Origin: Streptomyces niger
Lineage (GTDB): Bacteria > Actinomycetota > Actinomycetes > Streptomycetales > Streptomycetaceae
Assembly (NCBI RefSeq): GCF_000718305.1
Contig: NZ_JOFQ01000004.1
Coordinates: 62,001-126,000, forward strand
Direction of reading: 5' to 3'
Length of the DNA stretch: 64,000 bases
Part shown: piece after piece, positions 1 through 9,945 of the stretch
Position numbering within the stretch: the stretch's first letter is position 1
Layout of the letters: each line of letters begins with the position of its first letter
Translations under genes and position numbers: made by a program
Notes under the pieces: model-generated
Seen by the model: the letters and a program-made list of their open reading frames with translations, nothing else
The model's database searches: none
What the model was told of the DNA's origin: nothing

Positions 1-48
1 GTGGGCCGGGTGACGGTCGTCAGATCCGAGAGATACGAGGAGTGCACC

Positions 49-642
49 ATGGCCGAGGTGAAGATTTCCGCCGAGCTGCGTACGGAGTTCGGTAAGGGCA
101 GCGCCCGTCGTCTGCGTCGCGAGGACAAGGTTCCCGGCGTTGTGTACGGTCACGGCTCCGAGCCGCGTCACGTGGCCCTGCCGCACCACGACACCCTGAT
201 GGCGCTGAAGAACTCGAACGTTCTGATCAGCCTGGACATCGAGGGCAAGCAGGAGCTGGTGATCCCCAAGGACGTGCAGCGCGCCACGCTCCGCATGGGC
301 ATCATCAACCACGTCGACCTGCTGCTGGTCCGCCGTGGCGAGAAGGTCAACGTCGAGCTGCCGATCCACACCGAGGGCGAGCTGGCCCCGGGTGGCAACC
401 TGCTCGAGCACGTCCTGAACACCCTGCCGGTCGAGGCCGAGGCCACCCACATCCCCGAGTCGGTCACCGCCGACATCTCGGGTCTGGACGCCGGCCAGTC
501 GGTCCTGGCGAAGGACATCAAGCTGCCCCAGGGTGTCTCCCTGGACGTCGAGGACGACGCCATCGTGCTGCAGGTCGTGGCCGCGCAGGCCGAGGCCGCC
601 GCCGAGGGCGAGGGCGAGGCCGAGGAGGGCGCCGAGGCCTGA
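49..642 (+). CDS. rplY: 50S ribosomal protein L25/general stress protein Ctc
   Basis: Binds 5S rRNA in the central protuberance of the large subunit. The 197-residue product has the long two-domain form: an N-terminal L25 fold (about residues 1-95, with the KGSARRLRR and VPGVVYGHG segments) and a C-terminal TL5/CTC-type beta domain. It ends in an acidic Glu/Ala tail, as seen in many actinobacteria. I chose the ATG at 49, which begins MAEVKIS and is preceded by a GAGGAG ribosome site, rather than the GTG at base 1. It is followed by a strong terminator and then pth, the usual actinobacterial neighbour. Confidence 0.95.
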   Translation: MAEVKISAELRTEFGKGSARRLRREDKVPGVVYGHGSEPRHVALPHHDTLMALKNSNVLISLDIEGKQELVIPKDVQRATLRMGIINHVDLLLVRRGEKVNVELPIHTEGELAPGGNLLEHVLNTLPVEAEATHIPESVTADISGLDAGQSVLAKDIKLPQGVSLDVEDDAIVLQVVAAQAEAAAEGEGEAEEGAEA

Positions 643-697
643 GCCTCGGACCGCCTCTGACGGCCGTCCGTTCCGACGGTCGCCGTCACCGGTTCTT

Positions 698-740
698 CCG
701 CCGCCGTCCCGTTCGTTGCGAGCGGGGCGGCGGTTTTTTT
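698..740 (+). terminator. Rho-independent terminator after L25
   Basis: A GC-rich stem (CCGCCGCC...CCCG pairing with CGGGGCGGCGG, with a small bulge) is followed directly by seven T residues. A U-tract this clean is unusual in this GC-rich window. It should separate the L25 transcript from pth. Confidence 0.75.
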
Positions 741-761
741 CTTACGTACAGGAGTGCAGCT

Positions 762-1355
762 GTGAGTGAGGGCGCGGCGGGTCCGTGGCTGGTGGTGGGT
801 CTGGGGAATCCGGGTCCCGAGTACGCCGGCAACCGGCACAACGTGGGGTTCATGGTGGCCGATCTGCTGGCGGAGCGGATGGGCGGCCGGTTCAAGACGC
901 ACAAGGCGCGGGCGCAGGTGGTGGAGGGGCGGATCGGCCCGCCGGGGCCGGGGAGCCGCCGGGTGGTGGTGGCGAAGCCGTCGTCGTACATGAACCTGTC
1001 GGGTGGTCCGGTGACGGCCCTGCGGGACTTCTACAAGGTGCCGGTGGAGCGGATCGTCGCGATCCATGACGAGCTGGACATCGACTACGGGGCGCTGCGG
1101 CTGAAGCTGGGCGGCGGGGACAACGGGCACAACGGCCTGAAGTCGATGACGAAGTCGATGGGCGCCGAGTACCACCGCGTGCGGTTCGGCATCGGGCGCC
1201 CGCCGGGGCGGATGCAGGTGGCGGACTTCGTCCTGAAGGATTTCTCCGCGGCGGAGCGCAAGGAGCTGGACTACTTCGTGGACCGCGCGGCGGACGCGGT
1301 GGAAGCGCTGGTCACAGAGGGGTTGGAACGGGCGCAATCCGCCTACAACTCCTGA
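762..1355 (+). CDS. pth: Peptidyl-tRNA hydrolase
   Basis: Cleaves the ester bond of peptidyl-tRNA that drops off stalled ribosomes and so recycles tRNA in the cytoplasm. The 197 residues match the family length. Catalytic positions are visible: Asn16 in [10 protein letters not shown], His26 in NRHNVGF and Asp103 in HDELD. The GTG start is preceded by an AGGAG site. Its position after L25 is conserved in Streptomyces, so its role as a translation housekeeping gene is secure. Confidence 0.96.
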   Translation: MSEGAAGPWLVVGLGNPGPEYAGNRHNVGFMVADLLAERMGGRFKTHKARAQVVEGRIGPPGPGSRRVVVAKPSSYMNLSGGPVTALRDFYKVPVERIVAIHDELDIDYGALRLKLGGGDNGHNGLKSMTKSMGAEYHRVRFGIGRPPGRMQVADFVLKDFSAAERKELDYFVDRAADAVEALVTEGLERAQSAYNS

Positions 1356-1436
1356 CCGGGACAGCGCGGGACGTCGGCTGACGAACCGTTCTGATCGAGT
1401 TGACCGGGCGTACTCGCATGGCCAAGGATCACCGCC

Positions 1437-1958
1437 ATGTCCAGGACAGGTACGACGGGGACCAAGAAGCGCAGCCGTACGCGGCGGGCCGGCGAGAGCG
1501 CCTTCGGGATGCTGCTCGTGCTGAAGAACGCGCTGATGGCGCTGCTGGCGCTGCTGCTCGTGGTGGCCGGGGCATGGACGTCGTGGAGCACGGCCCAGTA
1601 CGCGATGCTCGTGCAGGCGAAGGAGCGCGGCACGATGACGGTCGCGGCGTGCGACGACGACCGCTGCTGGGGTCCCTACGTGCCGACGGGCGGGGACGGG
1701 CAGCGGCGGGCGAAGGTGGTGCTCGCGGAGACGGCGGCACCGGAGAAGGGCCGGCGGGTCGAGGTCACGGTGGAGCCGGACTCGGACCGTGCGGTGCGGA
1801 CGGGCCCGGGCGGCATCCTGTACGCGTGGGTCCCGCTGGGCGGTGCGCTGCTGCTGGCCTCGCTGGTGGTGGCGGGGGGCCTGCGCATGCGGAGGACGGC
1901 GTGGGCCGTCGGTCTTTCCGGTGTTGCGCTGCTGGTGGCGGCGTTCTTCACGCTCTGA
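1437..1958 (+). CDS. Hypothetical membrane protein
   Basis: Unrecognised 173-residue protein. A basic N-terminus (residues 1-22) is followed by a transmembrane helix (about 25-46). An extracytoplasmic loop of about 80 residues carries a CDDDRCW pair of cysteines. Two hydrophobic helices lie at the C-terminus (about 126-146 and 154-172). A plausible topology is a small exported loop tethered by three helices. The stop codon lies 5 bases before sequencing adapter, so the gene is complete but what follows it is uncertain. No function is proposed. Confidence 0.75.
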   Translation: MSRTGTTGTKKRSRTRRAGESAFGMLLVLKNALMALLALLLVVAGAWTSWSTAQYAMLVQAKERGTMTVAACDDDRCWGPYVPTGGDGQRRAKVVLAETAAPEKGRRVEVTVEPDSDRAVRTGPGGILYAWVPLGGALLLASLVVAGGLRMRRTAWAVGLSGVALLVAAFFTL

Positions 1959-1963
1959 CGTCA

Positions 1964-2004
1964 CTGTCTCTTATACACATCTGACGCTGCCGACGAAGGC
2001 TTAG
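1964..2004. other. Illumina Nextera i5 adapter and index (non-biological sequence)
   Basis: Bases 1964-1982 read CTGTCTCTTATACACATCT, the reverse complement of the Tn5 mosaic end used in Nextera kits. Bases 1983-1996 read GACGCTGCCGACGA, completing the reverse complement of the Nextera read-1 transposase adapter. Bases 1997-2004 read AGGCTTAG, the reverse complement of the i5 index CTAAGCCT (N/S508). Translation across it gives MCIRDS and [10 protein letters not shown], peptide tails known from adapter-contaminated database proteins. This is an assembly artefact that joins two contig ends. Confidence 0.98.
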
Positions 2005-4596
<2,592 letters not shown>

Positions 4597-4767
4597 AGGT
4601 GCGGCTCCTTGCAGTGTTGAGCACGTCTGGGCTGGTGAGTGTCTTCTCGGACACTCCCTGGTGGCGGGTTGCGGACCGCGCTGTCCGACGCCTCAAGGAT
4701 AGATCTCCGCTTTTCCGGCGGTCACACCGTCCGCTCTGTGAGAGGGGCTGTCGGGCCGGTCACACCC

Positions 4768-4795
4768 TTGTACGGTGTGGCGGCACTGCCATACT
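4768..4795 (+). promoter_or_regulatory. Promoter of the fatty-acid desaturase gene
   Basis: TTGTAC (4768-4773) and CATACT (4790-4795) are separated by 16 bases. This is a good match to the housekeeping sigma consensus in an otherwise GC-rich intergenic region. The start of transcription would fall about 4802, inside the adjacent operator. Confidence 0.6.
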
Positions 4796-4822
4796 TACGA
4801 GACCGTAGGTTACGGAACCGTA
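4796..4822 (+). promoter_or_regulatory. Tandem operator TACG-N4-CGTA x2 before desaturase
   Basis: Two copies of TACG-N4-CGTA start 15 bases apart (4796 and 4811). The second is the near-perfect palindrome TACGGAACCGTA. They sit immediately downstream of the -10 box, where a bound repressor would block transcription. The TetR-family gene just after the desaturase (5869) is the obvious candidate to bind here. This is inference from position and symmetry. Confidence 0.55.
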
Positions 4823-4853
4823 GCCCTGCCCCCGACCCCAGCGAGGGACACAC

Positions 4854-5846
4854 ATGACCGCTGGCCCCGAAGTCATCGAGAAAACCGTCAAGTCCGCCGA
4901 TATCCCACTGCCCTCCGCGACGCTGGGTGGCGACAGCAAACGCTCCGTCGAACAGATCACGCTGCTGCTGTTCATCACCGTGCCGTTCCTGGCCCTGGTG
5001 GCCGCGGTGCCGCTGGCCTGGGGCTGGGGTGTGAGCTGGCTCGATCTGGGGCTGCTGGTGGCGATGTACTTCATCGGCTGCCACGGCATCACGATCGGTT
5101 TCCACCGCTACTTCACGCACGGGTCGTTCAAGGCGAAGCGGCCGCTGCGCATCGCGCTGGCGATCATGGGGTCGCTGGCGGTGGAGGGACCGCTGGTGCG
5201 GTGGGTGGCGGACCACCGCAGGCACCACAAGTTCTCCGACGCGGAGGGCGACCCGCACTCCCCGTGGCGCTACGGCGAGACCGTGCCGGCCCTGCTGAAG
5301 GGCCTGTGGTGGGCGCACATGGCGTGGATGTTCGACGAGGAGCAGACGCCGCAGCACAAGTACGCGCCCGACCTGATCAAGGACTCGGCGATCCGCACGA
5401 TCTCCCGCCAGTTCGTCCTGTGGACGACCGTCTCGCTGCTGATCCCGCCGCTGGTCGGCGGGCTGGTGACGATGTCGTGGTGGGGCGCGTTCACCGCGTT
5501 CTTCTGGGGCTCCCTGGTGCGCGTCGCCCTGCTCCATCACGTCACGTGGTCGATCAACTCCATCTGCCACGCGGTGGGCAAGCGCCCCTTCAAGTCGCGG
5601 GACCGCTCGGGCAACGTCTGGTGGCTGGCGATCCTGTCCTGCGGTGAGTCCTGGCACAACCTGCACCACGCGGACCCGACCTGCGCGCGGCACGGCGTGT
5701 TGAAGGGGCAGCTGGACTCCAGCGCCCGGCTGATCAGCTGGTTCGAGAAGCTGGGCTGGGCGTACGACGTGCGCTGGCCGAACGCTTCGCGGCTCGACTC
5801 CCGCCGCCAGGACAAGGCCGTGCCGGGGGGCGCCGCCCAGCCGTAG
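4854..5846 (+). CDS. Membrane acyl-CoA/acyl-lipid desaturase
   Basis: Integral-membrane di-iron fatty-acid desaturase, 330 residues, probably introducing a delta-9 double bond to control membrane fluidity. The three histidine boxes are complete: HRYFTH (84-89), HRRHH (121-125) and a distal HNLHH near residue 265. A fourth HH pair occurs in LLHHVTWS. Hydrophobic segments around 35-60, 64-80, 100-115 and 180-215 fit the four-helix topology. The gene has its own promoter and a tandem operator just upstream. A TetR regulator follows 22 bases later in the same orientation. Confidence 0.92.
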   Translation: MTAGPEVIEKTVKSADIPLPSATLGGDSKRSVEQITLLLFITVPFLALVAAVPLAWGWGVSWLDLGLLVAMYFIGCHGITIGFHRYFTHGSFKAKRPLRIALAIMGSLAVEGPLVRWVADHRRHHKFSDAEGDPHSPWRYGETVPALLKGLWWAHMAWMFDEEQTPQHKYAPDLIKDSAIRTISRQFVLWTTVSLLIPPLVGGLVTMSWWGAFTAFFWGSLVRVALLHHVTWSINSICHAVGKRPFKSRDRSGNVWWLAILSCGESWHNLHHADPTCARHGVLKGQLDSSARLISWFEKLGWAYDVRWPNASRLDSRRQDKAVPGGAAQP

Positions 5847-5868
5847 CCGGGGGAGGCATGATTGACGG

Positions 5869-6555
5869 GTGGCGATCGATGGCAGCAGCGTGAGTGGCAG
5901 CAAGGACAAGGCTTCTTCCGGCGCGGGCGCGCGGCGCGTGCGCCGGGTCCGCATGACGGGCAAGGAGCGCCGGGAGCAGCTGCTGGACATCGGGCGCACG
6001 GTGTTCGCCGAGCGGGGCTTCGAGGGCACGTCGGTGGAGGAGATCGCGGCGAAGGCCGGGGTCTCCAAGCCGGTGGTCTACGAGCACTTCGGCGGCAAGG
6101 AAGGGCTGTACGCGGTCGTCGTGGACCGGGAGATGCGGCAGCTGCTGGACATGGTGACGGGCGCCCTGACCGCGGGGCACCCGCGCGAGCTCCTGGAGCA
6201 GGCGGCGTTCGCGCTGCTGGACTACATCGAGTCCTACACCGACGGGTTCCGCATCCTGGTGCGGGATTCCCCCGTGGCCCAGTCGACGGGTACGTTCGCG
6301 TCGCTGATCAGCGACATCGCGACGCAGGTCGAGGACATCCTGGGCCTGGAGTTCAAGGCCCGCGGGTTCGACCCGAAGCTGGCGCCGCTGTACGCGCAGG
6401 CGCTGGTCGGGATGGTCGCGCTGACCGGCCAGTGGTGGCTGGACGTCCGCAAGCCGAAGAAAGCGGAAGTCGCGGCGCATCTGGTGAACCTGGCCTGGCA
6501 CGGCCTGGACGGCCTGGAGCCGAAGCCCCGCCTGATAGGCCATCGCAAGGCGTGA
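5869..6555 (+). CDS. TetR-family transcriptional regulator
   Basis: 228-residue dimeric repressor. The basic N-terminus leads into a TetR helix-turn-helix at about 45-75 (TSVEEIAAKAGVSKPVVYEHF, then GGKEGLY). The remaining helical domain would bind a ligand, plausibly an acyl-CoA given the neighbour. The GTG start at 5869 has a GGGGGAGG site upstream. A second GTG 21 bases in is possible. It is probably co-transcribed with the desaturase and likely controls it through the operator at 4796-4822. Target and ligand are inferred, not shown. Confidence 0.88.
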   Translation: MAIDGSSVSGSKDKASSGAGARRVRRVRMTGKERREQLLDIGRTVFAERGFEGTSVEEIAAKAGVSKPVVYEHFGGKEGLYAVVVDREMRQLLDMVTGALTAGHPRELLEQAAFALLDYIESYTDGFRILVRDSPVAQSTGTFASLISDIATQVEDILGLEFKARGFDPKLAPLYAQALVGMVALTGQWWLDVRKPKKAEVAAHLVNLAWHGLDGLEPKPRLIGHRKA

Positions 6556-6582
6556 CCGCTGGGGCGGGGGCCTTCAGATTTC

Positions 6583-6610
6583 ACCCGTTCGAGTGACAGC
6601 TCGAACGGGT
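6583..6610. terminator. Bidirectional terminator hairpin
   Basis: A perfect 11-bp inverted repeat, ACCCGTTCGAG-TGACAG-CTCGAACGGGT, lies between the convergent TetR and Uma2 genes. It has no U-tract, as is common for Streptomyces terminators. Confidence 0.65.
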
Positions 6611-6640
6611 CCTGGAGGACGATTCTGAGCCGCACACCGC

Positions 6641-7303
6641 TCATTTCCCGTCAGCGGCAGAGCCCTCCGCAGGCTGCCGGGTGATCTCCTCACCGATGAT
6701 GAAGCCCTTGGCCGGCCCGGCGGGGATCACGACCTCGGTGCCGTAGGGCACCCGGTGCTCGTCCCTGTACCGGGCCTTGTCCGGGTCCGGTGCGGTCAGC
6801 ACGGTCACGGTGCCGTCCTCGTCGAAATCGTCGATCAGGACGTACACCGGGACGCCGGCGCGCGCGTACTCGCGGCGCTTGCGGACGCGGTCACGCTCGA
6901 TGTTCTTCCGGCCGGGCGAGACGACCTCGAAGACCATCGACACCCCTGCCACATCGACCCCGAGCCCCTCGTCATCCGGGATTTCGTCGAGGTCTTCGGG
7001 AGCCACGAACACATCGGGGATCCAGGATCTGTGGCGATGGATGACGTTGCTGTCGTTATGCGCCGCATCCTCGGAATCCGCCAGGTGGACGTTCAATCGG
7101 CGCAGAAGACGACCGACGACGATGCCGTGGCGACGGCGACCCGTAGGTGACACCTCGATGGACCCCTCGATGATCTCGGCCCGGTATCCCTCGGGGAGTT
7201 CCATGGCCTTCCACGCCTGCCACAGAACCTCGTCCAGCTCGGAGACCGGGCTGTCGCCACCGTCGTTCATCCTGGGGGACACCTCGCAGGCAAGAGCGGT
7301 CAT
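6641..7303 (-). CDS. Uma2-family (DUF820) restriction-endonuclease-fold protein
   Basis: 220-residue protein of a family with a PD-(D/E)XK nuclease fold that is expanded in Streptomyces. The family pattern is visible: EIIEGSIEVSPTG near residues 44-56, then WIPDVFVAPED with the presumed catalytic Asp, then EVVSPGRKNIERDRVRKRREYARAGVPVYVLID with Glu and Lys positions. The ATG at 7303 is supported by a GGAGGAGG site. It stands alone and faces convergently to the TetR gene. The biological substrate of this family is not established. Confidence 0.85.
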   Translation of the reverse strand: MTALACEVSPRMNDGGDSPVSELDEVLWQAWKAMELPEGYRAEIIEGSIEVSPTGRRRHGIVVGRLLRRLNVHLADSEDAAHNDSNVIHRHRSWIPDVFVAPEDLDEIPDDEGLGVDVAGVSMVFEVVSPGRKNIERDRVRKRREYARAGVPVYVLIDDFDEDGTVTVLTAPDPDKARYRDEHRVPYGTEVVIPAGPAKGFIIGEEITRQPAEGSAADGK

Positions 7304-7450
7304 CGTGAAGTACCTCCTCCGTCAGTGTGGGCGCGGGCAGCGCAGTGGCACAAGCGACACTCGGAGGCTAGAGCCACCGCACTACCGGCCGTACAAAATC
7401 ACTGTCCGTTCACCCGAAAGTGCAGCTCAGGCCAGTGATTCAACCTCGGC

Positions 7451-8275
7451 TCAGATCTCCTTGCGGGCCACGGCGAAGATGCGGCGGAAGGGGAAGACGG
7501 TCCCGTGCGGCCCCGGCGGGTAGGCCTTGCGCAGCAGGTCGCGGTACTGGTCGAGGAACTCCTCGCGGGCCTCGGGATCGTCCTCCAGCGCCGTGAGGAC
7601 GGGGCGCAGGGCGGTCCCCTTCACCCAGTCCAGCACCGGGTCCTCGCCGCGCAGGACCTGGACGTACGTGGTCTCCCAGGCGTCCGCCGCGCAGCCCAGG
7701 TCGATCAGCCGCTTCAGGTACTCCTCCGGCTCCAGGATGTGTACGAAGCGCCGTCCCTGGTCACCGAGGCGGGCCCGCCAGCGAGGGGTGTCGCACAGGT
7801 CCCCCAGCAGGGCGTGGCTGGGGGAGGTGAAGTTGCCCGGGACCTGGAAGGCGAGGGTGCCACCGGGGGTGAGGGAGTCGATCCAGGGGCCGAAGGAGTC
7901 GGCGTGGCCGGGGACCCACTGCAGTGCCGCGTTGGAGACGATGAGGTCGAAGGGTTCGTCGGGGGTCCAGGTCGTGGCGTCGGCGGGGGCGAAGTCCAGC
8001 AGGCCGCCGCCCGGCGTGGGGCCCTCGTAGGACCGGGCCCTGGCCAGCATGTCGGCGGAGCTGTCGAAGCCGGTGATGTGCGCGTCGGGCCAGCGGTCGG
8101 CTATCAGGGCCGTGACGTTGCCGGGGCCGCAGCCCAGGTCGGCGATGCGCGGGCGGCGCAGGGCGGGCAGCTCGGGGATGCGGGCGAGCAGGTCCAGGAA
8201 CGGGCGGGTGCGGTGGGTCGCGTGGCGGAGATACTGCTGTGGGTCCCAGGTCGGCGCAACGTGCGTGTCGTGCAT
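7451..8275 (-). CDS. tam: Trans-aconitate 2-methyltransferase
   Basis: SAM-dependent O-methyltransferase of 274 residues. It methylates trans-aconitate, the spontaneous isomer of the TCA intermediate cis-aconitate, and so relieves inhibition of aconitase. Class I motifs are clear: IADLGCGPGNVT (SAM binding), then FDSSADML, and PFDLIVSNAALQWVPGH as the post-II motif with the Tam-typical NAALQW. It is divergent from a MarR-type gene with a perfect palindrome between them. This is the arrangement described for tam-tamR in Streptomyces coelicolor. Confidence 0.9.
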   Translation of the reverse strand: MHDTHVAPTWDPQQYLRHATHRTRPFLDLLARIPELPALRRPRIADLGCGPGNVTALIADRWPDAHITGFDSSADMLARARSYEGPTPGGGLLDFAPADATTWTPDEPFDLIVSNAALQWVPGHADSFGPWIDSLTPGGTLAFQVPGNFTSPSHALLGDLCDTPRWRARLGDQGRRFVHILEPEEYLKRLIDLGCAADAWETTYVQVLRGEDPVLDWVKGTALRPVLTALEDDPEAREEFLDQYRDLLRKAYPPGPHGTVFPFRRIFAVARKEI

Positions 8276-8357
8276 GGTCGAACCCCTCTGCTGATCGGGC
8301 CAGTGCCGGTGGAGCAGGAACTGCTGCCGACGCTGCCCAATCGTCCAGGAAAATATA

Positions 8358-8371
8358 TCTTGACGTCAAGA
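8358..8371. promoter_or_regulatory. TamR operator palindrome
   Basis: TCTTGACGTCAAGA is a perfect 14-bp palindrome located between divergent tam and tamR. The form and location match the TamR binding site type (TTGA-based palindrome). Binding here would control both genes. Confidence 0.75.
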
Positions 8372-8406
8372 GACTTCACATCGACACAACCACTACACTG
8401 ATCGTC

Positions 8407-8904
8407 ATGGAGGACGAGGTCGACCGACTGGTCGCTGCATGGCGCCGCGAGCGCCCCGACCTCGATGTGGAACCACTCGAGGTGCTCAGCCGCGTCAGCC
8501 GACTCGCCCGGCATCTGGACCGCGCGCGGCGGCTGGCCTTCTCCGAGGTGGGCCTCGAACCGTGGGAGTTCGACGTCCTCACCGCGCTGCGCCGGGCCGG
8601 CTCGCCGTACCAGCTCTCCCCCGGCCAACTCCTCACGCAGACCCTGGTCACCTCCGGCACCATGACCAATCGTATCGACCGGCTCGCCAAGAAGGGCCTC
8701 GTCGAACGACTGCCGGACCCCAGCGACCGGCGCGGCGTCCTCGTCCGGCTCACCACGGAAGGGCGCGACCGCGCCGACCAGTCGCTCGCCGGGCTGCTCA
8801 CCCAGGAGCGGGCGATCCTGGCGGAACTGTCCCGCGCAGAGCGCGGCGAACTGGCTGGCCTGCTACGGCAGTTGACGGCCCCGTTCGACAACATTCCGGG
8901 CTGA
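8407..8904 (+). CDS. tamR: MarR-family regulator TamR
   Basis: 165-residue winged-helix repressor. In S. coelicolor the TamR orthologue responds to citrate, trans-aconitate and related acids, derepressing tam and aconitase. The wing-helix core is visible around residues 50-115 (PGQLLTQTLVTSGTMTNRIDRLAKKGLVERLPDPSDRRGVLVRLT). I chose the ATG at 8407. A TACACT -10 box ends exactly 7 bases before it, so the transcript is probably leaderless. Longer in-frame extensions upstream would overlap the operator. Its name rests on synteny with tam. Confidence 0.88.
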   Translation: MEDEVDRLVAAWRRERPDLDVEPLEVLSRVSRLARHLDRARRLAFSEVGLEPWEFDVLTALRRAGSPYQLSPGQLLTQTLVTSGTMTNRIDRLAKKGLVERLPDPSDRRGVLVRLTTEGRDRADQSLAGLLTQERAILAELSRAERGELAGLLRQLTAPFDNIPG

Positions 8905-8990
8905 GCGCCCCGTAAGGGGCGCGGGACGTGCCGATGTGCGGCTCCGCCGCGTGGGCGCGACCAGCCACAACGGCGCCGCGTCCGGCGGGC
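8905..8990 (+). repeat. Dispersed Streptomyces intergenic repeat with terminator hairpin
   Basis: A perfect hairpin GCGCCCC-GTAA-GGGGCGC (8905-8922) starts directly after the tamR stop. It is followed by a GCGCGACCAGCCACAACGGC-type tail. From memory this combination recurs downstream of many Streptomyces genes as a dispersed intergenic repeat. It probably terminates tamR transcription. Confidence 0.55.
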
Positions 8991-9067
8991 GGACCGCATC
9001 CGCACGGCGGCGCCCCGCAGGTCGCGCCCTCTTGCCCACGAGGGCCCGGTGGACTTGGATCGCGGCC

Positions 9068-9859
9068 ATGAGCCACCAGCGTGACGCGCCGACCGCGCCG
9101 CAGTCGGCGCCACGGTTCCACGGCCGTACCCACCTCGTCACCGGCGCCGCCTCCGGGATCGGCGCCGCCACCGCCGACCGGCTGGCCGCCGAGGGCGCCC
9201 GCGTCCTCCTCCTCGACATCGACGACGAGCGCGGCGAGCACACCGCGCGCCGCATCCGCGCCGCCGGCGGCACCGCCTCCTACGAGCACTGCGACGTCAC
9301 CGACGAGGCCGCCTGGCAGCGCGCCGTGGCCGCGGCCCGGGGCCGCTACGGGCCCGTCGACGGCCTGGTCTCCAACGCCTTCACCCACTACGCGGCGCCC
9401 GCCGACCGCACCCCGCGCGCCGACTGGGACCACCAGCTCGCGGTCAACCTCACCGGCGCGTTCCTCGGCGTACGAGCGGCCCTGGACGACCTGCGCGCAC
9501 AGCAGGGCGCCGTCGTGCTGACCTCCTCCGTGCACGCCCTCTTCGGGCTGCCGGGGCGGCCCGCGTACGCCGCGTCCAAGGCGGGCCTGACCGGCCTCGC
9601 CCGCCAGCTGGCCGTCGAGTACGGCCCCGCCGTACGGGTGAACACCGTCCTGCCCGGCCCCGTCCTCACCCCGGCCTGGGACGGCATCGCCGAGGAGGAC
9701 CGCCGGGCCACCGCCGCCGAGACCGCGGCGGCCCGGCTCGGCCGGCCCGAGGAGATCGCCGCCACGATCGCCTTCCTGCTCTCCCCCGACGCCTCCTTCG
9801 TCACCGGCGCGAGCCTCGTCGTCGACGGCGGCTGGAGCGTCCTGAAGAACTCCTCCTGA
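9068..9859 (+). CDS. SDR-family NAD(P)-dependent oxidoreductase
   Basis: 263-residue classical short-chain dehydrogenase. The cofactor motif is VTGAASGIGAATADRL, with an acidic LLLDID at the end of beta-2 that suggests NAD(H) preference. NAF replaces NAG in LVSNAF. The catalytic Ser is in TSSVHALFG and the YAASK pair supplies Tyr and Lys. The C-terminal VTGASLVVDGGW is typical. I chose the ATG at 9068, because the upstream extension is Arg-rich and unlike the family. It ends 86 bases before a GH42 beta-galactosidase in the same direction, so a sugar or sugar-alcohol substrate is possible. Confidence 0.85.
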   Translation: MSHQRDAPTAPQSAPRFHGRTHLVTGAASGIGAATADRLAAEGARVLLLDIDDERGEHTARRIRAAGGTASYEHCDVTDEAAWQRAVAAARGRYGPVDGLVSNAFTHYAAPADRTPRADWDHQLAVNLTGAFLGVRAALDDLRAQQGAVVLTSSVHALFGLPGRPAYAASKAGLTGLARQLAVEYGPAVRVNTVLPGPVLTPAWDGIAEEDRRATAAETAAARLGRPEEIAATIAFLLSPDASFVTGASLVVDGGWSVLKNSS

Positions 9860-9945
9860 CCAGCCACGGCCGGCCACGGCGAGCACGCGGCCGGCAGCAC
9901 CGCAGCGACCACGCGACCCGACAAGCCCCCAGGGGGGACCGCGCG

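Noticed and set aside
1964..1982. Tn5/IS50 mosaic end as evidence of a transposon
   Set aside because: Only 19 bases of mosaic end are present and they continue into the Nextera primer and index. This is library adapter, not a mobile element.
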